Shown in pieces: positions 8,022-16,447 of a stretch of DNA of 64,000 nucleotides; position 1 is the stretch's first letter; each line of letters opens with the position of its first letter. A program made the translations under genes and the position numbers. The notes beneath the pieces were generated by a model. That model had not been told where the DNA came from. It did not search any database and saw only the letters and a list, made by a program, of their open reading frames with translations. The stretch is from Caldicellulosiruptoraceae bacterium PP1 (GTDB lineage: Bacteria > Bacillota > Thermoanaerobacteria > Caldicellulosiruptorales > Caldicellulosiruptoraceae): positions 620,001-684,000 of the forward strand of contig JBGGOQ010000001.1 of NCBI GenBank assembly GCA_041320695.1, written 5' to 3'.

Positions 8022-9626
8022 TTATTTTACAATCTTAGCAAACATGAAGTAGTTAAATCCAAGTGGTGAAATATAATAGTTCTTTACATAGTCTCTTAAT
8101 AATTGACCTTTAACATAGAAGTAGATTGGAATAAGTGCATGATCATTCATTATAATCTTTTCTGCTTCATGCATATATTGCATTCTTGTCTTTCTATCTG
8201 TTGTCATCTTTGCTTTGTCTATTAATTCGTCATACTTCTTATTTGACCAATTAGTATTGTTATTGTCGCTGTATGATGTGAATAAATCCATAAATGTCAT
8301 TGGATCAGCATAGTCACCTATCCAACCATCTCTTGCGACTATATAATCTTTCTTTTGTCTTCTATCTTGAAGAACTTTCCATTCCATATTTGATAACTTA
8401 ACATTTATTCCTAATTGTTTCCACATAGCTTGAACTGCTTCAGCTATCTTCTTATGGCCTTCGCTTGTATTATAGATTATTTCTATTTCTGGGAATCCTT
8501 TACCATTTGGATAGCCTGCTTCTGCAAGTAACTTCTTTGCTGTTGCTAAATCAGCAGTTTTTGGTAAGAAATCTCCACCTTCAACTCTGAAGTCTTTTGA
8601 TACACCATTTATACCATATGGAACAATACCAGTAGCTGGTTTTTGACCAAGCTTACCAATCTTTTCAACTATATAAGTTCTATCTATTGCTAATGATAAA
8701 GCTTTTCTTACTCTAACATCTTTGAATGCAGGATATTTGTTGTTGAGATCATAATAGTAAAGTCCAAGCTCATCCCATACTTTCATTTTCTTTTCTTTAA
8801 TAAGTCTTGGAATTTCCTCTGTTGGTATTCCTTCTGCACCATCTACTTGTCTAGCTTCATAAGCCATTAAGTTAGCTTTATCATCTTCAGATAGTTTAAA
8901 TACTATCTTTTCTAATGTTATAGCTTTCTTATCCCAATAATTTGCATTCTTTTCAAGAACAATTTGTGAGTTATGTGTCCACTGAACCATTTTGAATGGT
9001 CCATTTCCTATATATGTTTTTGGATCTGTTGCCCATTTATCTCCATATTTTTCTACTATATCTTTTCTTACTGGGAAGTAAGTTGGGAAGTTTGTTAAAT
9101 CAATAAAGTAAGGTGTAGGTGCTTCAAGTGTAACTTGAAGGGTTTTAGCATCTAATGCTTTTACACCAACATCACTTGCTTTTGCTTTTCCTTCATTGAA
9201 TGCTCTACCATTTTTAATATAATACATTTGATATGCGTATTCTGACGCAGTTTTTGGATCTAATGCTCTTTTCCATGCATACTCAAAGTCTTGAGCAGTA
9301 ACTGGCTTTCCATCAGACCATTTCGCGTCTCTTAATTTGAATGTGTAAACCTTACCATCTTTAGATATTGTCCAGCTTTGAGCTATTCCAGGAATTGTTT
9401 CACCTTTTACATTAACTCTTGTTAAACCTTCAAAAACGTTAATAATAATGTTAGCACTATCAAGAGCATTATTTAAACCTGGATCAAGATATCTTGGTTC
9501 TGCACCATTTATATAGGTAAGAACCTGCTTTGCTGCTGCTACGCCTGTTACCTTGTTAACATTCAAGGCAAGAGCTGTAGCCATAAAAACAACTAATACA
9601 AATACAGCAATTAGACGTTTTTTCAT
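8022..9626 (-). CDS. oppA: Oligopeptide-binding protein of ABC transporter, without lipobox
   Basis: This family-5 extracellular solute-binding protein captures peptides for the OppBCDF importer. Typical features are GAEPRYLDPG, WSDGKPVTAQDFEYAWKRAL and VRKALSLAIDR. The start is ATG at 9626 (MKKRLIAVFVLVV), with AGGGGAG in good position, giving 534 residues. The signal peptide is clear but ends in GVAAAKQ with no cysteine, so there is no lipid attachment site. Gram-positive peptide-binding proteins are normally lipoproteins, so this one may be released or held otherwise. It is the last gene before a terminator. Confidence 0.92.
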   Translation of the reverse strand: MKKRLIAVFVLVVFMATALALNVNKVTGVAAAKQVLTYINGAEPRYLDPGLNNALDSANIIINVFEGLTRVNVKGETIPGIAQSWTISKDGKVYTFKLRDAKWSDGKPVTAQDFEYAWKRALDPKTASEYAYQMYYIKNGRAFNEGKAKASDVGVKALDAKTLQVTLEAPTPYFIDLTNFPTYFPVRKDIVEKYGDKWATDPKTYIGNGPFKMVQWTHNSQIVLEKNANYWDKKAITLEKIVFKLSEDDKANLMAYEARQVDGAEGIPTEEIPRLIKEKKMKVWDELGLYYYDLNNKYPAFKDVRVRKALSLAIDRTYIVEKIGKLGQKPATGIVPYGINGVSKDFRVEGGDFLPKTADLATAKKLLAEAGYPNGKGFPEIEIIYNTSEGHKKIAEAVQAMWKQLGINVKLSNMEWKVLQDRRQKKDYIVARDGWIGDYADPMTFMDLFTSYSDNNNTNWSNKKYDELIDKAKMTTDRKTRMQYMHEAEKIIMNDHALIPIYFYVKGQLLRDYVKNYYISPLGFNYFMFAKIVK

Positions 9627-9678
9627 AAAAATACTCCCCTTTCGTATAATAATTATTTTTATTTTACATAGCAAGCCA

Positions 9679-10650
9679 TTATTTATCCATTAAATGGCAA
9701 GCTACGTAATGACCTTTTGAAACTTCTTTTAGCTTTGGTTCTTCTTCTTGGCATCTTTTGTGAGCATATTTACACCTTGTTCTAAAATGGCATCCTGATG
9801 GAGGATTAATGGGGCTTGGCACATCACCTTCAAGAATAATTCTTGATCGTGATTTAGATACAGCTGGGTCTGGAATTGGTATTGCAGATAGCAATGCTTG
9901 AGTGTAAGGATGCTGTGGATTATCATATAATTCATTGCTTTCTGCTAATTCAACCAATTTACCCAAATACATAACACCAACTCTGTTACTAATATGCTTA
10001 ACCATAGAAAGATCGTGTGCAATAAATAAATATGTCAGCTTAAATTCTTTTTGTAGATCCTCAAGCATATTAACAATCTGAGCTTGAATAGAAACATCAA
10101 GAGCTGAAATTGGTTCGTCACAAATAATAAATTCTGGCTCGACTGCTAATGCCCTTGCAATACCTATTCTTTGCCTCTGACCACCAGAAAATTCATGTGG
10201 ATACCTGTTAGCATGTTCACTATTTAACCCAACTAATCTTAGTAACTCTTGAACACGTTCTTTCTTTTCTTTGCCAATAGCTATATTATGAATCTCTAAT
10301 GGTTCTCCTACTATATCTCCTACTGTCATTCTTGGATTTAAAGAAGCATACGGATCTTGGAAAATCATTTGCATTGATTTTCTATATTTTAACATATCTT
10401 TTTTTGTTATGTCTTCACCTTTAAATATAATTTGCCCACTTGTTGGTTCATATAATCTAATTATCGTTCTACCTGTTGTAGATTTACCACAACCACTTTC
10501 ACCTACTAGCCCAAGTGTTTCACCTTTATTTATATGAAAACTTACATCATCTACTGCTTTTACATATTGAACATTTCCTATACCCATTTTTACTGGAAAA
10601 TATTTCTTCAAGTTTACTATTCTTAATAGCTCTTGTGACAACTTTTTCAC
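9679..10650 (-). CDS. oppF: Oligopeptide ABC transporter ATP-binding protein
   Basis: One of two ATPases that power peptide import. Walker [10 protein letters not shown], signature [11 protein letters not shown], Walker B EFIICDEP and the H-loop HD are present, followed by the C-terminal Cys-rich OppF/DppF tail ([12 protein letters not shown]). The length of 323 residues is normal. The start could be GTG at 10650 or TTG at 10641; AGGTG sits better for the TTG. It lies between oppD and oppA in one operon. Confidence 0.93.
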   Translation of the reverse strand: MKKLSQELLRIVNLKKYFPVKMGIGNVQYVKAVDDVSFHINKGETLGLVGESGCGKSTTGRTIIRLYEPTSGQIIFKGEDITKKDMLKYRKSMQMIFQDPYASLNPRMTVGDIVGEPLEIHNIAIGKEKKERVQELLRLVGLNSEHANRYPHEFSGGQRQRIGIARALAVEPEFIICDEPISALDVSIQAQIVNMLEDLQKEFKLTYLFIAHDLSMVKHISNRVGVMYLGKLVELAESNELYDNPQHPYTQALLSAIPIPDPAVSKSRSRIILEGDVPSPINPPSGCHFRTRCKYAHKRCQEEEPKLKEVSKGHYVACHLMDK

Positions 10651-10672
10651 CTACCTTAATTTAACAAGTATA

Positions 10673-11680
10673 TTATCTGTTATTTATTGATTCTAAAATA
10701 TCTTTTGGAGTATATTCATGGTTTAGCCAACAACGTGCAATATGCTTTTCACCAACATCAAAAAGCGGAGGCCTATGTTCTAAACAAACCTTCATTGCCC
10801 ACTCACAACGAGGAGCAAATGGACATCCCTTTGGTGGTTTTAATAAATCTGGCGGTTGTCCTTCTATTGGAACAAGCCTTTTCTTAAGACCTTCGTGCAT
10901 TTTAGGAACTGATTTTAAAAGTCCCCATGTATAAGGATGCTTAGGATTATAGAATATTTCATTAACAGAACCTTGTTCTACAATAATGCCACCATACATT
11001 ACAATTACTCTTGAACAAATATCAGCTACAACACCAAGATCGTGTGTAATTAGTATTATTGACATTTTAATTTTCTGTTGGAGATCTTTCAACAGTTCAA
11101 GTATTTGTGCTTGAATAGTAACATCAAGTGCTGTTGTAGGCTCATCTGCAATCAATAATTTAGGGTTACACGATAAAGCCATAGCAATCATAACTCTTTG
11201 TCTCATTCCACCAGAAAATTCGTGTGGGTATTGCTTTAATCTTCTTTCTGGGCTTGGTATACCAACTAATTTGAGCATTTCTATTGCTCTTTTTTTGGCT
11301 TCTTCTGTTGTAACATTATTATGTGTTTTTATAGCTTCTACTAATTGATTTCCAATAGTAAACACAGGATTTAATGATGTCATAGGATCTTGGAATATCA
11401 TACTAATCCTATTACCTCTAATTTGTTGCATTTGCTTTTCAGTTTTTGTTAAAAGGTCTTCGCCTTCAAAAATAATCTGTCCATTGACTATTTTACCTGG
11501 AGGTGCAATAAGCCTCATAAGTGACATAGAAGTAACAGATTTTCCACTACCAGATTCACCAACAATACCTACAGCTTCTGCTTCATCTATATAAAATGAT
11601 ACATTATCAACAGCTTTTACCTCACCTACGTGGGTAAAGAAAGAGGTTTTTAAATCCTTAACTTCAAGTATTTTCGCCAA
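10673..11680 (-). CDS. oppD: Oligopeptide ABC transporter ATP-binding protein
   Basis: The second ATPase of the peptide importer: Walker A GESGSGKSV, signature SGGMRQRVMIA, Walker B LLIADEP and H-loop THD, with the C-terminal oligopeptide-type extension containing GCPFAPRCEWA, a cysteine cluster known in OppD/DppD proteins to bind an iron-sulfur cluster. The start is TTG at 11680 with GAGGTG upstream. Eighteen bases separate it from oppC. Confidence 0.93.
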   Translation of the reverse strand: MAKILEVKDLKTSFFTHVGEVKAVDNVSFYIDEAEAVGIVGESGSGKSVTSMSLMRLIAPPGKIVNGQIIFEGEDLLTKTEKQMQQIRGNRISMIFQDPMTSLNPVFTIGNQLVEAIKTHNNVTTEEAKKRAIEMLKLVGIPSPERRLKQYPHEFSGGMRQRVMIAMALSCNPKLLIADEPTTALDVTIQAQILELLKDLQQKIKMSIILITHDLGVVADICSRVIVMYGGIIVEQGSVNEIFYNPKHPYTWGLLKSVPKMHEGLKKRLVPIEGQPPDLLKPPKGCPFAPRCEWAMKVCLEHRPPLFDVGEKHIARCWLNHEYTPKDILESINNR

Positions 11681-11698
11681 TTTATTTCACCTCAATTA

Positions 11699-12676
11699 TT
11701 ATTTTCTCATTCTTGGATCAAGAGCATCTCTTAACCCATCGCCAAACAAATTAAATGCAAGAATAATTAAACATATTAATAATGAAGGAAAGAATAATCT
11801 ATACGGATAAGAAATAAATCCATTTAAACCATCAGAAGCAAGTGAGCCTAATGATGATGCAGGTGCATCAACACCAAGTCCAATGAAACTTAAGAATGAT
11901 TCTGTAAATATTGCACTCGGTATTTGTAATGTTGAAGTTACAATAATTGAGCCAATTGTGTTTGGAATAAGGTGCCTAATTAATATCCTCCAACCACTAG
12001 CACCAATTGTTTTTGCTGCAGTTACATATTCTTGCTGTTTTAGACTTAGTATTTCACCACGAACAATTCTTGCCATTGAAATCCAGTATGTAAGACCAAT
12101 AGCAATAAACATACAAACAAGTGGAGCCCCTACTGCTCTTAATCCGCTTAAAAATTCATATTTTTCAAAAAGTGCAGATAGAGTAGGTTTTAATGAAACT
12201 GATAATAAAATAACATAAATCATAAGTGGAACACTATATAATATATCAACTATTCTCATCATTATATTATCTACTTTACCGCCAAAGAAACCCGAAATAC
12301 CACCATATAAAACACCTATAATAATATTAATAATTGTAGCTACAATACCAATAGCTAATGATATTCTCATACCATATAAACATCTTACAAATAGGTCTCT
12401 GCCTAAGCTATCAGTACCAAAAAAATGTTTTATTGAAGGACCTAAGTCTTCATGTCCTCTAATCTGTTGGTCATAGGTATATGGCATAACAAGGGGACCA
12501 ATAAGTGCTATTAAAAACATTATAACAATTGCCCATAAACTAACCATAGCTACTTTATTCATTTTAAGTCTACGCCAAGCATCTTGCCAAAATGTCATAC
12601 TTGGACGAACTATTGTTTCTGCATCTTTTTCTGATTTTGAAACTTTATAAAAAAGTTCTTTTTGAAGGTTTTCCAT
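11699..12676 (-). CDS. oppC: Oligopeptide ABC transporter permease
   Basis: An inner permease of the binding-protein-dependent type. It has a cytoplasmic N-terminus with the OppC_N segment, FFGTDSLGRDLF, then about six membrane segments and the EAA loop (EYVTAAKTIGASGWRI) that contacts the ATPases. The C-terminal GDGLRDALDPRMRK is the classic OppC ending. The length of 325 residues is normal. ATG at 12676 has GGAGG. It pairs with OppB encoded just upstream. Confidence 0.94.
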   Translation of the reverse strand: MENLQKELFYKVSKSEKDAETIVRPSMTFWQDAWRRLKMNKVAMVSLWAIVIMFLIALIGPLVMPYTYDQQIRGHEDLGPSIKHFFGTDSLGRDLFVRCLYGMRISLAIGIVATIINIIIGVLYGGISGFFGGKVDNIMMRIVDILYSVPLMIYVILLSVSLKPTLSALFEKYEFLSGLRAVGAPLVCMFIAIGLTYWISMARIVRGEILSLKQQEYVTAAKTIGASGWRILIRHLIPNTIGSIIVTSTLQIPSAIFTESFLSFIGLGVDAPASSLGSLASDGLNGFISYPYRLFFPSLLICLIILAFNLFGDGLRDALDPRMRK

Positions 12677-12700
12677 ATCTTTCTGTTGCCTCCTCCTGAT

Positions 12701-13621
12701 TTAATCCTCTAACTTAATACGTGGGTCAATAAATACATATATTATATCAACTATTAAGTTCATTAATATTAAAAATGCTGCATAAAAGATTGTTGTACCC
12801 ATAACAAGTGAATAATCTCTATCAGAAATACTTGTTACATAAAATTGTCCCATACCAGGAATTAGAAATATTTTTTCTACAACAAAACTTCCAGTTAATA
12901 CCCCTGCTATTAGCGGACCTAAGTAAGTAACAACAGGAATTAACGAATTTTTTAATGCATGCTTGTATACAACTTTAGTTTTGGATAAACCTTTTGCTTT
13001 TGCAGTCCTAATATAATCTTGTGATAGGCTTTCAATCATTGAACTTCTTATTAATCGTGCAATAAAGGATAATGAATAAGCCGACAACGATACAACAGGG
13101 AGTATATAACTTCTCGCTTCATCCAACCCCATAACAGGTAATAAACCAAGCTTTACACCAAAGAAATAAACAAGTAATACTGCTAAAACAAAGCTTGGAA
13201 TTGTTATAAATATTGTTGCTATAATCATTGACAAATTATCTTGCCACTTCCCTTGATGTAATGCTGACCAAACACCTAAAGGAATGCCTATTAACAAAGT
13301 AAATATTATAGACAACAAGCCTATTTTTGCAGAAACAGGAAATGTTCTTGCAATAATCTCATTTACTGTTTGACCTGGATGACGCATAGAAACACCTAAA
13401 TCAAGTCTAAGTAAGCTCTTTACATACTTAATATATTGAATATGTAAAGGTTGGTTAAGTCCATACTTTGCATTTAAATTATCAAGTATCTGTTGTGGTA
13501 ATGTCTTTTCACCTGTGAATGGTCCACCAGGAATCATCCTCATAAGAAAAAAAGTAATTGTTACGATAAAGAATAAAGATATTATTGCCCATACTACCCT
13601 TTTAAGTATATACCTTAGCAC
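12701..13621 (-). CDS. oppB: Oligopeptide ABC transporter permease
   Basis: The other permease subunit and the first gene of the opp operon. It starts MLRYILKRVVWAIISLF, has the LNAKYGLNQPL periplasmic segment typical of OppB/DppB, and the EAA loop DYIRTAKAKGLSKTKV. The ending IIYVFIDPRIKL is typical. The start is GTG at 13621 with AAAGGAG upstream. A good promoter lies at 13720-13748. The oppB-C-D-F-A order is common in Firmicutes. Confidence 0.94.
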   Translation of the reverse strand: MLRYILKRVVWAIISLFFIVTITFFLMRMIPGGPFTGEKTLPQQILDNLNAKYGLNQPLHIQYIKYVKSLLRLDLGVSMRHPGQTVNEIIARTFPVSAKIGLLSIIFTLLIGIPLGVWSALHQGKWQDNLSMIIATIFITIPSFVLAVLLVYFFGVKLGLLPVMGLDEARSYILPVVSLSAYSLSFIARLIRSSMIESLSQDYIRTAKAKGLSKTKVVYKHALKNSLIPVVTYLGPLIAGVLTGSFVVEKIFLIPGMGQFYVTSISDRDYSLVMGTTIFYAAFLILMNLIVDIIYVFIDPRIKLED

Positions 13622-14041
13622 CTTTCAATCAACTCCTTTAAAAACTTTTTGTAATATGTGTATTATCATGAATTAAATTGTATAAATATAAATATATATA
13701 TTATATTTTATCTTTGTTTATTATAACATTAGAGTTATGTATATTCAATACTTTTTATAAATCATATTGTGCGAATACTTGATATTATTTTCTGTAAATT
13801 GAATTGTATGCATGTATATTTTTATAGTTATAACATTGTAATGAGATTAACAAGCACGAGATTAGTTGAATATGAAAGATTTATTAGTTTTTATTTCAAG
13901 CTTATATTAATAATGAGCTAATAAATATTCATATATAATCTTAATCATTTATGTTTATTATAACTCATATAAATATTTTTGATACTCATTTTTATTACTT
14001 GGGTATAATGTTATTATAGTATTGAAAATGGAGTGATCAAA
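13622..14041. other. Divergent intergenic region between oppB and ldh
   Basis: This 420-base AT-rich stretch holds the opp promoter at 13720-13748 and the ldh control region near 14000. For ldh there is TATAAT at 14004-14009 with TTGATA 19 bases upstream, a weak match. An imperfect inverted repeat, 13871-13887 with 13918-13933, lies in the middle. No open frame or RNA gene is visible. I saw no clear Rex-type site. Confidence 0.6.
13720..13748 (-). promoter_or_regulatory. Sigma-A-type promoter of the opp operon
   Basis: On the minus strand TTGAAT, a 17-base spacer, then TATAAT. Transcription would begin near 13713, leaving a leader of about 90 bases before the oppB GTG. Confidence 0.7.
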
Positions 14042-14986
14042 ATGAGAAAACCTGGAAAGATTGTTATTATTGGAACTGGTTTTGTTGGATCATCTACTGC
14101 ATTTGCAATTATGGATGCTGGTCTTGCTACTGAACTTGTTCTTATTGATGTAAATAAAGAAAAGGCTGAAGGCGAAGCTATGGATTTAAATCATGGCATC
14201 TCATTTGTAAAACCAGTTAAAATATATGCAGGTGATTACAGTGATTGTAAGGATGCAGACATTGTTATAATAACAGCAGGTGCAAATCAAAAACCAGGTG
14301 AAACAAGGCTAGATTTAACAAAAAAGAATGCAACAATTACAAAATCAATCGTTGAAAATATTATTAAATATACAACTGATGCAATATTATTAATGGTAAC
14401 CAACCCTGTTGATATTTTAACTTATGTTGTTTATAAGGTGTCACAGTTGCCAAAAAATCAGGTTATTGGTTCAGGAACTGTATTGGATAGTTCAAGATTT
14501 AGATATCTCCTTGCCCAACATTGTAATGTTGATGTAAGAAATGTTCATGCATATATATTAGGTGAACATGGGGACAGTGAAATGGCTGCATGGAGTCTTA
14601 CAAATATTGGCGGAGTTAATTTTATGCAAGAATGCTTACTGTGTGGTAATAACTGCCCCCCAACAGTTAAGCAAGAAATATTTGATAAAGTAAAAAATGC
14701 CGCTTATGAAATAATACAAAGAAAAGGTGCAACTTACTATGCTATTGCACTTGCTGTAAGAAGAATTGTAGAATCAATTATAAGAAATGAAAACACCATT
14801 TTACCTGTTTCAAGCGTTGTAGATGATGTGTTTGGAATATCTGATATTGCAATATCACTGCCATCTGTTGTTAATAATACTGGAGTTGTAAAAGTATTTG
14901 ATATACCACTTACTGATGAAGAAATAAAATCACTACAAAATTCTGCAAAAGTTTTAAAAGAAACTATAAAATCTCTTGAAATTTAA
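14042..14986 (+). CDS. ldh: L-lactate dehydrogenase
   Basis: It reduces pyruvate to L-lactate with NADH, the main fermentative route for re-oxidising NADH. The Rossmann motif [11 protein letters not shown], the substrate loop with [16 protein letters not shown] and the catalytic-histidine motif GEHGDSE are all present. A GTG at 14033 is in frame, but GGAG at 14029-14032 is correctly spaced only for ATG at 14042, giving 314 residues. It is transcribed alone and ends in a terminator. The lactate/malate dehydrogenase family can be confused, but GEHGDSE and the loop favour lactate. Confidence 0.94.
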   Translation: MRKPGKIVIIGTGFVGSSTAFAIMDAGLATELVLIDVNKEKAEGEAMDLNHGISFVKPVKIYAGDYSDCKDADIVIITAGANQKPGETRLDLTKKNATITKSIVENIIKYTTDAILLMVTNPVDILTYVVYKVSQLPKNQVIGSGTVLDSSRFRYLLAQHCNVDVRNVHAYILGEHGDSEMAAWSLTNIGGVNFMQECLLCGNNCPPTVKQEIFDKVKNAAYEIIQRKGATYYAIALAVRRIVESIIRNENTILPVSSVVDDVFGISDIAISLPSVVNNTGVVKVFDIPLTDEEIKSLQNSAKVLKETIKSLEI

Positions 14987-15008
14987 GTAATAAATCTTGT
15001 ATAATACT

Positions 15009-15034
15009 AAAGGAAGCATTTGTGCTTCCTTTTA
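15009..15034 (+). terminator. Intrinsic terminator after ldh
   Basis: AAAGGAAGCA and TGCTTCCTTT form a ten-base-pair stem around a four-base loop, followed by T-rich sequence. Confidence 0.85.
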
Positions 15035-15055
15035 TTATTAGATACTTTAATAATA

Positions 15056-15084
15056 TTGCAAATATATTTTTTGCATGTTAAAAT
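15056..15084 (+). promoter_or_regulatory. Promoter for rpsT
   Basis: TTGCAA, a 17-base spacer and TAAAAT, about 45 bases before the rpsT start. Confidence 0.55.
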
Positions 15085-15129
15085 AAGTTTTGTCTTGTTA
15101 TTATAAAGTTTTGAGTGGAGGTGAAAATT

Positions 15130-15429
15130 TTGGCAAATATTAAATCAGCAAAAAAGAAGATTAAGGTTATTAGAAGAAGAACTCTTGAAAATAAGATTCA
15201 AAAAATAAAAATGAAAAAGGCAATAAAGGAAATGAAGAAGGCTTTACTTGCTAATGATGTTTCAAAAGCAAGAGAACTTTATCCAAATGTTGCAAAGATA
15301 ATTGACCAAACTGCAGCTAAAGGTATAATCCATAAAAATAATGCTTCAAGGAAAAAATCAAGACTTATGAAGCTAATAAACAAATATGCTGCATTAACTC
15401 AGCCAAAGCCTGATACAAAAGCTGAATAG
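15130..15429 (+). CDS. rpsT: 30S ribosomal protein S20
   Basis: It binds 16S rRNA early in small-subunit assembly. The sequence ANIKSAKKKIKVIRRR at the N-terminus, the lysine-rich helices and GIIHKNNASRKKSRL are diagnostic. In-frame codons begin at 15115, but GTGGAGGTG is the ribosome binding site for TTG at 15130, which gives the normal start ANIKSAKK and 99 residues. It is convergent with holA, an arrangement common in Firmicutes. Confidence 0.95.
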   Translation: MANIKSAKKKIKVIRRRTLENKIQKIKMKKAIKEMKKALLANDVSKARELYPNVAKIIDQTAAKGIIHKNNASRKKSRLMKLINKYAALTQPKPDTKAE

Positions 15430-15431
15430 TA

Positions 15432-15465
15432 TAAAAGGCACATGCTAATAGCATATGCCTTTTTT
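15432..15465. terminator. Bidirectional terminator between rpsT and holA
   Basis: AAAAGGCA and TGCCTTTT arms with ATGC-GCAT inside and one mismatch, then a run of T. The AAAA on the other side also serves the converging holA transcript. Confidence 0.8.
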
Positions 15466-16441
15466 ATTTTATTATCTCATATATCAATGTCTCAATACCA
15501 AGTGTTTGTTGTAATTGTCCAGTTTTTATTAGGTAATCAATTTCAACTGATTTTTGTATTATATTTTTTATTTTTTCAATTGTAAATTGGTCTGCTTGTT
15601 TTTTATATTTATCATAAAAGTATTCCTTTATTCCTGCAGTTTTTATAATTGTCCTTTTATCTTGTAATGAATCTTTTAATATTCCAAGAATCTTAAAATG
15701 TCTGTTTATCATAAATAAAATTCTTAAACTACTTTCCTTTAATTCATATAATTGATTTAAATATTCAAATCCTTTTTCAATATCCTTTTGTGAAAATGCA
15801 TCAAGCATTAAAAAAATTCTATCTTGAGGATTTGGATACATAAATAGTCGAATATCTTCATATGAAGGTTTATTTTTACCACCTAAATATGATATTAAGA
15901 TATTCAAATAATTATAAATTGTATACATATCTCTATCAAAATGATTAATTATTTCTTCTGCCATATTTTCTGAAATTTGTTTATTTTCTTTATTAAATAT
16001 ATTCTGAACCCATTTTATAAGATCAACAGTCAGTTGCTTTTCAAATTCAACCCAAAAAGCAATAGGCTTTATTTTGCTAACATAACTGGAGTTGTTAATC
16101 TCATATTCTTTAAAAATAATAATATTACCATCATTAGTTTGTTCAAGCTGTTTTAAAATGGTTTCTAACTTTATTTTGTTAGCATTTTTTATAAAATTTT
16201 TAAATACAAAAACTTTTGATATGCTAGCAAAGCTAAAAGAAAAAAGCTCATTCACAACTTCATCATAATTTGCATCTTCGCCATCAAAAATCAAAATATT
16301 CTCATTATTGTTTACAATCATTTTAGGTATATTATTTGTATAGTAATCTATTAAAAACCTTTCTTGCCCATAAAAAAAATATATCTTTTCAAATTTTTTG
16401 CTTTTTATATGTTGATTTAATAGTCTTTGCCTTTCATTCAT
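15464..16441 (-). CDS. holA: DNA polymerase III delta subunit
   Basis: The delta subunit of the clamp loader opens the beta clamp. The N-terminus reads YFFYGQERFLIDYYTN, the AAA+-like start of HolA proteins, followed by domain II with an HFDRDMYTIYNYLNIL segment and the C-terminal collar helices (RDRIFLMLDAF-like region). The length of 325 residues is usual. It follows comEC by six bases with GAGGTGAGA as ribosome binding site, the same order as in Bacillus. Confidence 0.9.
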   Translation of the reverse strand: MNERQRLLNQHIKSKKFEKIYFFYGQERFLIDYYTNNIPKMIVNNNENILIFDGEDANYDEVVNELFSFSFASISKVFVFKNFIKNANKIKLETILKQLEQTNDGNIIIFKEYEINNSSYVSKIKPIAFWVEFEKQLTVDLIKWVQNIFNKENKQISENMAEEIINHFDRDMYTIYNYLNILISYLGGKNKPSYEDIRLFMYPNPQDRIFLMLDAFSQKDIEKGFEYLNQLYELKESSLRILFMINRHFKILGILKDSLQDKRTIIKTAGIKEYFYDKYKKQADQFTIEKIKNIIQKSVEIDYLIKTGQLQQTLGIETLIYEIIK

Positions 16442-16447
16442 GTTCTC

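Noticed and set aside
9729-9935. Minus-strand frame of 68 codons inside oppF
   Set aside because: It is out of frame within a well conserved ABC ATPase gene and resembles no protein.
13979-14009. Firm ldh promoter
   Set aside because: TATAAT is good, but the nearest TTGATA is 19 bases away, so it is mentioned only in the region note.
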